A program made the translations under genes and the position numbers. Below the pieces are notes generated by a model. The model saw only the letters and a list, made by a program, of their open reading frames with translations. It was not told the origin of the DNA and did no database searches. Of a stretch of DNA of 5,598 nucleotides, positions 1 through 5,598 are shown one piece after another. Within the stretch, counting starts at the first letter, position 1; each line of letters begins with the position of its first letter. Source of the DNA: an uncultured Oscillospiraceae bacterium (GTDB taxonomy: Bacteria > Bacillota > Clostridia > Oscillospirales > Oscillospiraceae). The DNA is taken from contig CAQCFX010000072.1 of assembly GCA_948766235.1 (NCBI GenBank), positions 1 to 5,598 of the forward strand, in the 5' to 3' direction.

Positions 1-1
1 C

Positions 2-406
2 CCCATGTTCCACCAGGTGGAGGGCATGGTGATTGACAAAAACGTTACCATGGCCGATTTGAAGGGCACGCTGAACACCCTGGCCGAGCAGCTGTTCGGC
101 CAGGGCACCGTCACCCGCTTCCGCCCCCACCACTTCCCCTTCACCGAGCCCTCCTGCGAGATGGACGTGCAGTGCCACAAGTGCGGCGGCGCGGGCTGCT
201 CCACCTGCAAGGGAGAGGGCTGGATTGAGCTTCTGGGCGCGGGGATGATTCACCCACACGTGCTGGAGATGGCGGGCATCGACCCCGACGAGTGGTCGGG
301 CTGGGCCTTCGGCATGGGATTGGAGCGCACCGCCATGCGCCGGTTCAAAATCGACGACCTTCGCCTGATTTTCGAAAACGACGTGCGGTTCCTGGAACAA
401 TTTTAA
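2..406 (+). CDS. pheS: Phenylalanyl-tRNA synthetase alpha chain, C-terminal part (5' end outside window)
   Basis: This is the catalytic chain of the cytoplasmic alpha2beta2 enzyme that attaches phenylalanine to tRNA-Phe. The reading frame is open to the left edge; the first whole codon is the Pro at 2-4, followed by MFHQVEG, which is internal PheS sequence, so the ATG at 5 is not the true start. About 134 residues of a normally ~340-residue protein are present. Counting from that Met, class II motif 2 is visible as FRPHHFPFTEPSCEMDV (39-55) and motif 3 as GWAFGMGLERTAMRRF (99-114). The protein ends in the family-typical ENDVRFLEQF. A cysteine cluster C-x2-C-x4-C-x2-C (57-68) sits between motifs 2 and 3. 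Proteobacterial PheS lacks it, but I recall similar clusters in Firmicutes. The stop is TAA at 404-406. The next gene is pheT, 98 bp downstream on the same strand, which is the usual pheST operon order. Identification is very secure. Confidence 0.97.
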   Translation, partial: PMFHQVEGMVIDKNVTMADLKGTLNTLAEQLFGQGTVTRFRPHHFPFTEPSCEMDVQCHKCGGAGCSTCKGEGWIELLGAGMIHPHVLEMAGIDPDEWSGWAFGMGLERTAMRRFKIDDLRLIFENDVRFLEQF

Positions 407-408
407 TG

Positions 409-479
409 TGTAGGGGCGCACATTGTGCGCCCGCCGTCAACCGCCATGTAAAAACGGGCGCACAATGTGCGCCCCTACA
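409..479. repeat. 71-bp inverted-repeat element between pheS and pheT (REP/MITE-like)
   Basis: Two perfect 25-bp inverted arms lie at 409-433 and 455-479, separated by a 21-bp spacer (434-454). Each arm also contains its own 19-bp palindrome of form GGGCGCACA-N-TGTGCGCCC (414-432 and 456-474), so the element can fold as one long hairpin or as two short ones. Transcribed with the pheS-pheT message, it would form a very stable stem. No T-run follows the right arm, so it does not look like an intrinsic terminator. It contains no convincing gene. I recall similar GTAGGGGCG...CGCCCCTAC repeats scattered between genes in gut Clostridia, which points to a dispersed non-coding repeat. Mobility is inference: I see no clear target-site duplication beyond a possible AAT at 405-407 and 479-481. 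Confidence 0.9.
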
Positions 480-490
480 ATCCTGATTTG

Positions 491-496
491 AAGGAG
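491..496 (+). promoter_or_regulatory. Ribosome binding site of pheT
   Basis: AAGGAG lies 8 nt before the ATG at 505. It is a strong Shine-Dalgarno site and fixes the pheT start. It lies 11 bp beyond the inverted repeat, so the repeat does not sequester it directly. Confidence 0.9.
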
Positions 497-504
497 TTTT
501 ATCT

Positions 505-2907
505 ATGAATTTATCCCGCAAATGGCTCAATGAATTTGTCAAAATAGACGTGCCCGACAAAGAATTCGCCGACGCTATGACCCTGTCCGGCTCCAAAGTG
601 GAGGGGGTGTCCATCGAGGGCGCTGAAATTTCCAACGTGGTGGTGGGCAGGGTTCTGTCCCTGGTGCGCCACCCCAATTCCGACCATATGTGGATTTGCC
701 GGGTGGACGTGGGGCAGGCTGCCCCGGTACAGATTGTCACCGGCGCTCAGAACGTGAAGGAAAACGACCTGGTCCCCGTGGCGCTGGACGGCTCCGCCCT
801 CCCCGGCGGCAAGGAGATTCACGCCGGCCAGCTCCGGGGGGAGCAGTCCAACGGCATGCTGTGCTCCTTCGCCGAGCTGGGCCTGGACCAGCGGGACTTC
901 CCCGCCGCTTACGCCGACGGCATCTGGATTTTGTCCGACGACCCGGAGCTGACGGACCTCGCCGTGGGCCAGGACATCCGGGAGGCGGTGGGCCTCAACG
1001 ACCACGTGGTGGAGTTTGAGATAACCCCCAACCGCCCGGACTGCCTGTCCGTCATCGGCCTGGCCCGGGAGGCCTCCGCCACCTTCGACAAGCCCCGCTA
1101 TTTCCACCAGCCGGAGGTAAAGGGCGGCGCGGACGGTGTCCTCACCGACCTGCTGGATGTGGAGACCCCCGCCGCCGACCTGGTGCCCCGGTACACCGCC
1201 CGGATGGTGCGCAACGTGAAGATCGCCCCCTCCCCCAAGTGGATGCGGGAGCGGCTGCGGGCCATGGGCGTGCGCCCCATCAACAACATCGTGGACATCA
1301 CCAACTATGTCATGCTGGAGTACGGCCAGCCCATGCACGCCTTCGACTACCGCTACGTCAACGGCGGCAAGATTATCGTCCGCCGGGCAGAGGAGGGCGA
1401 AACGCTCACCACCCTGGACGGCAAAGAGCACACCCTGAACGCCAATCATCTGGTGATTGCCGACGAGGGCCGGGCCGTGGGTCTGGCGGGCATCATGGGC
1501 GGCCTGAACTCCGAAATTGTGGACGATACCGCCGATGTGGTGTTCGAGTCCGCCTGCTTTGACGGCACCTGCATCCGCAAGGGGGCGCTGGCCCTGGGTA
1601 TGCGCACCGAGGCCTCCGCCAAGTTCGAGAAAGGGCTGGACCCCATGAACACCCTGCCCGCCGTCAACCGCGCCTGCGAGCTGGTGGAGCTGCTGGGCGC
1701 GGGCCAGGTGGTGGACGGCGTGATTGACATTCTGAACCACGTCCCCCAGCCCACCCTTCTCAAAGTGGAGCCGGACAAAATCAACGCCCTGCTGGGCACC
1801 GATGTGGCGGAGAATGTGATGTACACCTACCTCCAGCGGCTGGGCTTTGAGACCACCATGGAGCGGGGCGTCATCGAGGTTCCCTCCTGGCGGGGCGACG
1901 TGCGCCGCATGGCCGATCTGGCCGAGGAGGTGGCCCGGTTCCACGGCTATAACAACATCCCCTCCACCCTCATGCGGGGCCAGACCACCCAGGGGGGCTA
2001 CTCCCCGGCTCAAAAGCTGGAAAACAAGCTGGGAAGCCTTTGCCGCACCTGCGGGTACAGCGAAATCATCACCTATTCCTTCATCTCCCCCGCCGCCTAC
2101 GACCGAATTCTCTGGGATAAGGACGACGCCAACCGCAATTCCTTCAAAATTTTGAACCCGTTGGGGGAGGACACCTCCATCATGCGCACCACCACCCTGC
2201 CCTCCATGCTGGAGGTGCTGGGCCGCAACTACAACAACCGCAACCGCACCGCGTGGCTGTACGAGCTGGGCCGCATCTACCTCCCCGGCGGGCCGGACGG
2301 CCTGGCCATGGAGGCGCAGATTCTGACCCTGGGCGCTTATGGCGGCGGCATGGACTTCTTCGCGTTGAAAGGGACCATCGAGGCCATTTTGAAGGGCATT
2401 CGGGCCAGGGACGTGCGCTTCGAGCCCTGCGCCGAGGACCCCTCCTACCACCCCGGCCGCTGCGCCTACGTCTACAGCGGCAGCGACGTGGTGGGCGTAT
2501 TCGGTCAAATCCACCCCCGCGCCGCCAAAAACTTCGGCGTGGACGGGGAGCTGTACGCCGCCGAGCTCAGCTTTGACGCGCTGCTGCTGGCCCAGGGGCC
2601 CGACCCCGAGTACACCCCCCTGCCCAAGTATCCCCCCATCACCCGGGACATCGCCGTGGTGTGCGACGAGGAGGTGTCGGTGGGCGCGCTGGAGAGCGCC
2701 ATCCGCCGGGGAGCCAAGGGACTGCTGAAGGAGGTAGCCCTGTTCGACATCTACCGGGGCAAGAACCTGGGCGAAGGCAAGAAATCGGTGGCCTTCAACC
2801 TGACCCTCCGGGCGGACGACCGCTCCCTCACCGGCGAGGAGGCGGACGAGGACGTCAAGAGCATTCTGGAAACCTTGGAGAAAGACTGCGGCGCGGTGCT
2901 GCGCTGA
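505..2907 (+). CDS. pheT: Phenylalanyl-tRNA synthetase beta chain, complete
   Basis: This is the large chain of PheRS. It binds tRNA-Phe, edits mischarged Tyr-tRNA-Phe and completes the alpha2beta2 cytoplasmic enzyme. Its 800 residues match the usual bacterial length. Domains in order, by eye: N-terminal MNLSRKWLNEFV; EMAP/OB-type tRNA-binding domain (~40-155, with HPNSDHMWICRVDVG at 56-70 and SNGMLCSFAELGL at 115-127); TPNRPDCLSVIGLARE (174-189); B3/B4 editing domain (~210-390, with YGQPMHAFD at 273-281, GIMGG at 329-333 and FESACFD at 347-353); B5 domain (~410-485, SWRGDVRRMADLAEE); catalytic-like core (~490-690, NPLGEDTSIMR at 551-561); and C-terminal FDX-ACB anticodon-binding domain (~707-800, YPPITRDIAVV, LFDIYRG, SLTGEE). 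No frameshift or truncation is seen. The start is supported by AAGGAG 8 nt upstream. The gene presumably shares a message with pheS and ends in a strong terminator. Confidence 0.98.
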   Translation: MNLSRKWLNEFVKIDVPDKEFADAMTLSGSKVEGVSIEGAEISNVVVGRVLSLVRHPNSDHMWICRVDVGQAAPVQIVTGAQNVKENDLVPVALDGSALPGGKEIHAGQLRGEQSNGMLCSFAELGLDQRDFPAAYADGIWILSDDPELTDLAVGQDIREAVGLNDHVVEFEITPNRPDCLSVIGLAREASATFDKPRYFHQPEVKGGADGVLTDLLDVETPAADLVPRYTARMVRNVKIAPSPKWMRERLRAMGVRPINNIVDITNYVMLEYGQPMHAFDYRYVNGGKIIVRRAEEGETLTTLDGKEHTLNANHLVIADEGRAVGLAGIMGGLNSEIVDDTADVVFESACFDGTCIRKGALALGMRTEASAKFEKGLDPMNTLPAVNRACELVELLGAGQVVDGVIDILNHVPQPTLLKVEPDKINALLGTDVAENVMYTYLQRLGFETTMERGVIEVPSWRGDVRRMADLAEEVARFHGYNNIPSTLMRGQTTQGGYSPAQKLENKLGSLCRTCGYSEIITYSFISPAAYDRILWDKDDANRNSFKILNPLGEDTSIMRTTTLPSMLEVLGRNYNNRNRTAWLYELGRIYLPGGPDGLAMEAQILTLGAYGGGMDFFALKGTIEAILKGIRARDVRFEPCAEDPSYHPGRCAYVYSGSDVVGVFGQIHPRAAKNFGVDGELYAAELSFDALLLAQGPDPEYTPLPKYPPITRDIAVVCDEEVSVGALESAIRRGAKGLLKEVALFDIYRGKNLGEGKKSVAFNLTLRADDRSLTGEEADEDVKSILETLEKDCGAVLR

Positions 2908-2917
2908 TACGCATCAG

Positions 2918-2953
2918 AAAAGGCGGTTTCCCATCTCGGGAAACCGCCTTTTT
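2918..2953. terminator. Bidirectional intrinsic terminator shared by pheT and the convergent membrane-protein gene
   Basis: A perfect 15-bp stem pairs 2918-2932 with 2938-2952 around a 5-nt loop (ATCTC, 2933-2937). The core GGCGGTTTCCC is flanked by an A-run on the left and a T-run (2949-2953) on the right. Read on the plus strand it ends in TTTTT, 10 nt after the pheT stop. Read on the minus strand it ends in TTTT, 17 nt after the stop of the 2971-3294 gene. It should therefore stop transcription from both sides. Confidence 0.93.
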
Positions 2954-2970
2954 AATGCTGCCATTCAGAT

Positions 2971-3294
2971 TTATTTCGCGGGAGCAGGCCCATTTTTCGC
3001 CCTGACCTCCCCCAAAATGTTCTTGACTGTGGCGAATATTCCCGCCCCAATCATACACCAAAAAATCAGCCCAATAAGCGGGTAATTCAAAATCCCCAAC
3101 AGGCGCCAATCAATTTTCCCGCTGACCCGGAGGGCGTCTGCCCAGACCATAGAGGAAACCGCCGCCGGCAGCAGCTCCGCCGCTCCCAGGGCCGCACCCA
3201 GCGCATACCGCCCTCTCTCCTCAAAACCCAGGGACCCAAGGAACAGCCCCAGCGCCAAAGCGCCAAAAACAAATATCTGTACCAGCCAGCCCAT
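2971..3294 (-). CDS. Small predicted membrane protein of unknown function (107 aa)
   Basis: I do not recognise this protein as a named family. It is very hydrophobic, with three likely membrane segments at about residues 3-22 (VQIFVFGALALGLFLG region), 30-52 (small-residue rich, with Glu40 and Pro43 inside) and 66-92 (LGILNYPLIGLIFWCMIGAG region). A charged loop, FEERGR (24-29), separates the first two, and a short hydrophilic tail rich in Lys, Ala and Pro ends the protein. No catalytic motif or cleavable signal peptide is evident. The case for a real gene is good: AGGAGG (3303-3308) sits 8 nt before the ATG, an upstream promoter candidate exists, the stop abuts a shared bidirectional terminator, and no plus-strand gene overlaps it. 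It is convergent with pheT and divergent from polA, so it is probably transcribed alone. Orientation in the membrane is unclear, because basic residues occur in both loops and in the tail. Confidence 0.8.
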   Translation of the reverse strand: MGWLVQIFVFGALALGLFLGSLGFEERGRYALGAALGAAELLPAAVSSMVWADALRVSGKIDWRLLGILNYPLIGLIFWCMIGAGIFATVKNILGEVRAKNGPAPAK

Positions 3295-3302
3295 CCTCTC
3301 AT

Positions 3303-3308
3303 CCTCCT
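3303..3308 (-). promoter_or_regulatory. Ribosome binding site of the small membrane protein
   Basis: On the minus strand this reads AGGAGG, a full consensus site, with 8 nt to the ATG ending at 3294. It is the main support for the chosen start. Confidence 0.85.
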
Positions 3309-3333
3309 CATCATTTTTGTCTCACTTGTCATT

Positions 3334-3362
3334 ACCATATCACATATTTCCCCAGATTACAA
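3334..3362 (-). promoter_or_regulatory. Candidate sigma-A promoter for the small membrane protein
   Basis: On the minus strand, TTGTAA (3357-3362) is followed after exactly 17 nt by TATGGT (3334-3339). The -10 is preceded by TGA, which fits an extended -10 (TGN) element. Transcription would start near 3327, giving a leader of about 33 nt. The hexamers match consensus in 4 of 6 positions each, so this is a plausible rather than a strong site. Confidence 0.4.
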
Positions 3363-3398
3363 GAAAATCCTGCCCCAAACGGCGGTATGCCGTCTGGC

Positions 3399-3427
3399 TT
3401 GCTTATCTCCCCAAAAAGTGGTATACT
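3399..3427 (+). promoter_or_regulatory. Candidate sigma-A promoter for polA
   Basis: TTGCTT (3399-3404) is followed after 17 nt by TATACT (3422-3427), a 5-of-6 match to the -10 consensus. Transcription would begin near 3434, leaving a leader of about 28 nt before the polA ATG. It lies in the AT-richer intergenic region and faces away from the minus-strand promoter candidate, whose -35 lies about 37 bp to the left. Confidence 0.5.
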
Positions 3428-3449
3428 AAGATATTCATGATTAAAATGC

Positions 3450-3455
3450 GAGGTG
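3450..3455 (+). promoter_or_regulatory. Ribosome binding site of polA
   Basis: GAGGTG lies 6 nt before the ATG at 3462. It supports that start: upstream ATGs at 3437 and 3446 are in other frames, and the protein beginning at 3462 starts as expected for clostridial Pol I. Confidence 0.75.
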
Positions 3456-3461
3456 TCTCCC

Positions 3462-5598
3462 ATGAAGCTCATGGTCATCGACGGCAATTCCATCGTCAAC
3501 CGGGCCTTTTACGGCGTCAGCCAAAACCTCACCACCCGGGAGGGCCTGCCCACCAACGCCATCTTCGGCTTTCTCAACATCCTGCTCAAGCTGCTGGACG
3601 AGGAGCAGCCCGAGGCTCTGGCGGTGGCCTTTGATATGCGTGCGCCCACCTTCCGCCACAAGGCGTTCGCGGACTACAAGGCCCAGCGCAAGGGAATGCC
3701 GGAGGAGCTGGCCGTCCAGATGCCGGTTTTGAAAGAGGTGCTGGACGCCATGAACATCCGCCGCTGGGAGCTGGAGGGCTGGGAGGCGGACGACCTGCTG
3801 GGCACCATGGCCCGGGTAAACGCCGCCCAGGGGGGCGACACCGTTATCGTCACCGGGGATAAGGACTCCCTCCAGCTCATCGACGAACACACCACCGTGA
3901 AGCTGGTCACCACCCGCATGGGCCAGACCACCACCCGCAATGTCACCTCCGACCAGTTCCGGGCGGAGTACGGCTTCGACCCCATCCACATGATTGACCT
4001 GAAGGCGCTGATGGGGGATTCCTCCGACAACTACCCCGGCGTGAAGGGGGTGGGGGAAAAGACCGCCATGGCCCTCATCCAGCAGTACCAGTCCGTGGAC
4101 GCCATCTATGAAAAGCTGCCGGATATCGAGGCCAAGCCCGCCGTCATCAAAAAGCTCACCGAGGGGGAGGCGGACGCCCGGATGAGCTATGACCTGGCCG
4201 TGATTCGCTGCGACGCGCCCATGGACTTTCAGCCCGCGGACGCGGAGCGCAAGCCCTGGGACGGGCCGGTTTTATACGAAAAACTGCTCAGCCTGGAATT
4301 TAACAAGCTTATCGACAAGCTCAAGCTCACCCCCGGCCCCGCAGCGGCCCCGCCCGAGGGCCAGGAGCCGGAGGAAGTCCAGGTGACCGTCATGGACATC
4401 TTCACCGAGCAGGACTTCCAGCAGGCCCTCTCCAGGTGGGAGAGCGCGGACCATGTGACCGTTCTGCCCCTGCCCGCTTTGGAAGGCGTGGCCGTGAACC
4501 TCAGCGACGGCGACGGCACGCGGGCGTACCTGTACGACATCCGCGCCAACCGCTACGAGGGGGACTACCACGCCCTGCTCTCCACCCTGTTTGGCCCCAA
4601 GGTGCGCAAAGCGGCCCACGGTGTCAAGGAGCTGTGCCGCACCCTGCTGGACGAGGGCATCGAGCCGGCGAGCTTCGTGTTCGACACCGAGCTGGCCGCC
4701 TACCTGCTGGACCCCACCGCGGGCAGCTACGAGCTGCGTAAGCTGGCCATGTCCTACTTTAAAAAAGAAGTGGAGCTGAACGCGGCCTATAAAGAGGAGA
4801 CGGCTTTCTCCCTGCTGGACGACGGGCTCAAGGCCCAGACCGCCTGGTATGAGGACGCAGCCTGGATTGAGGCGTTTTACGGCCTGTTCAAGCCCAAGCT
4901 AAAAGAATTCGGCCTCATGTCCGTCCTCACGGACATCGAGCTGCCCCTGTGCCCGGTGCTGGCCCGGATGGAAAAGGCCGGCGTACTGGTGGACGGCCAG
5001 GCGCTCAGCGACTTCGGCAAGCAGCTCCAAACGGGCATCGACGTGCTGATGGAGGAGATCTATGCCCTGGCCGGGGAGAAATTCAACATCCTCTCCCCCA
5101 AGCAGCTGGGGCGCATCCTGTTTGACAAGCTGGGCCTGCCCCCCGTCAAGAAAACCAAAACCGGCTACTCCACCAACGCCGAGGTGCTGGAAAAGCTGCG
5201 CCCCAAACACGAAATCGTGGGCCGGGTGCTGGACTACCGGCAGCTGACCAAGCTCAACTCCACCTATGTGGAGGGGCTGGGCAAGGTCATCGCGGAGGAT
5301 GGGCGCATCCACACCAGCTTCCAGAACACCGTCACCGCCACGGGCCGTCTGTCCTCCACTGAGCCGAACTTGCAGAACATCCCCGTGCGCACCCCTTTAG
5401 GCGCGGAAATGCGCAAGATGTTCGTGGCCCCGGCGGGGAAAGTGCTGGTGGACGCGGACTATTCCCAGATTGAGCTGCGCCTGCTGGCCCATATGTCGGG
5501 AGACAGCGCCATGATTGACGGCTTCAACTCCGGCGTGGACATCCACACCGTCACCGCCTCCCAGGTGTTTGGGATGCCGCTGGACTTCGTGACCCCCC
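3462..5598 (+). CDS. polA: DNA polymerase I, N-terminal 712 residues (3' end outside window)
   Basis: Pol I removes RNA primers and fills gaps in lagging-strand synthesis and excision repair. The frame is open from ATG 3462 to the right edge. Residues 1-~285 form the 5' nuclease (flap) domain with every expected acidic metal ligand: D7 (VIDGNS), D58, E108/D110/D111 (EADD), D133/D135 (TGDKD) and D186/D189 (GDSSDN), followed by a helix-hairpin-helix GVKGVGEKT (193-201). A Pro/Ala/Glu-rich linker (~290-305) leads to the 3'-5' exonuclease fold (~307-485). There the DxE of motif I is replaced by VTVLPLPALEG (332-342), and motif II reads AAHGVKEL without the usual Asp. The polymerase domain follows, with TATGRLSSTEPNLQNIPVR (625-643) and motif A DYSQIELR (666-673, catalytic D666). 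Compared with E. coli Pol I, roughly 175 residues, including motifs B and C, lie beyond the window. Proofreading loss is inferred from a by-eye alignment. Confidence 0.97.
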   Translation, partial: MKLMVIDGNSIVNRAFYGVSQNLTTREGLPTNAIFGFLNILLKLLDEEQPEALAVAFDMRAPTFRHKAFADYKAQRKGMPEELAVQMPVLKEVLDAMNIRRWELEGWEADDLLGTMARVNAAQGGDTVIVTGDKDSLQLIDEHTTVKLVTTRMGQTTTRNVTSDQFRAEYGFDPIHMIDLKALMGDSSDNYPGVKGVGEKTAMALIQQYQSVDAIYEKLPDIEAKPAVIKKLTEGEADARMSYDLAVIRCDAPMDFQPADAERKPWDGPVLYEKLLSLEFNKLIDKLKLTPGPAAAPPEGQEPEEVQVTVMDIFTEQDFQQALSRWESADHVTVLPLPALEGVAVNLSDGDGTRAYLYDIRANRYEGDYHALLSTLFGPKVRKAAHGVKELCRTLLDEGIEPASFVFDTELAAYLLDPTAGSYELRKLAMSYFKKEVELNAAYKEETAFSLLDDGLKAQTAWYEDAAWIEAFYGLFKPKLKEFGLMSVLTDIELPLCPVLARMEKAGVLVDGQALSDFGKQLQTGIDVLMEEIYALAGEKFNILSPKQLGRILFDKLGLPPVKKTKTGYSTNAEVLEKLRPKHEIVGRVLDYRQLTKLNSTYVEGLGKVIAEDGRIHTSFQNTVTATGRLSSTEPNLQNIPVRTPLGAEMRKMFVAPAGKVLVDADYSQIELRLLAHMSGDSAMIDGFNSGVDIHTVTASQVFGMPLDFVTP

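Noticed and set aside
5..7. ATG at 5 as a gene start
   Set aside because: The sequence from here is internal PheS (FHQVEG is mid-protein in the family) and the frame is open upstream to the window edge.
407..504. T-box leader or attenuator in front of pheT
   Set aside because: No T-box consensus, specifier loop or terminator T-run is visible. Any T-box for this operon would be expected upstream of pheS, outside the window.
292..740. Short frames on both strands reading through the inverted repeat and giving RGAHCAP-type peptides
   Set aside because: The peptides arise from translating the palindromic repeat. They overlap pheS or pheT and lack supporting ribosome binding sites.
511..2514. 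A 667-codon open frame on the minus strand, antisense to pheT
   Set aside because: It is a shadow of the GC-rich codon bias of pheT. The product is a low-complexity Gly/Val/His/Ala-rich sequence with no recognisable domain, while the plus strand encodes an unmistakable full-length PheT.
3379..3393. Small hairpin ACGGC-GGTAT-GCCGT upstream of polA, as an operator
   Set aside because: Five paired bases are easily found by chance in GC-rich DNA and there is no second copy; noted only as part of the intergenic region.
3441..3989. A 182-codon minus-strand open frame antisense to polA
   Set aside because: It lies wholly opposite the conserved 5' nuclease domain of PolA, is Gly/Val/His/Leu-rich and matches nothing I know.
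1..5598. A novel defence, mobile or biosynthetic system
   Set aside because: All but the small membrane protein and the repeat are standard housekeeping genes with intact frames. Nothing in the window suggests an accessory gene cluster.

Overview
The window looks like ordinary chromosome from a GC-rich member of the Firmicutes. The best guess is an Oscillospiraceae/Clostridia gut-type bacterium. This rests on three things: the Firmicutes-style PheS with a cysteine-rich insert, clostridial-looking PheT and PolA N-termini with strong AGGAG-type ribosome binding sites, and a GGGCGCACA-type repeat that I recall from gut Clostridia. The lineage call is inference from sequence style, not from a search.

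Layout. Positions 2-406 hold the C-terminal end of pheS (phenylalanyl-tRNA synthetase alpha chain; its 5' end lies outside the window). A 98-bp gap follows, carrying a perfect inverted repeat of two 25-bp arms. Next comes a complete pheT (505-2907, 800 aa, beta chain). PheS and PheT assemble into the alpha2beta2 enzyme that charges tRNA-Phe. A strong stem-loop with T-runs on both sides (2918-2953) ends pheT and, on the other strand, a small convergent gene at 2971-3294. That gene encodes a 107-aa predicted membrane protein of unknown function. Between it and the next gene is an AT-richer intergenic region (3295-3461) with plausible divergent promoters. From 3462 to the window edge runs polA (DNA polymerase I). 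It is in frame for 712 codons, covering the 5' nuclease domain, a degenerate 3'-5' exonuclease domain and the polymerase domain up to just past motif A.

I see no phage, CRISPR, toxin-antitoxin or defence locus, and no sign of a new multi-gene system. The points worth a second look are the doubly palindromic repeat between pheS and pheT, the uncharacterised membrane protein placed between two housekeeping loci, and the apparent loss of proofreading residues in PolA alongside an intact 5' nuclease.
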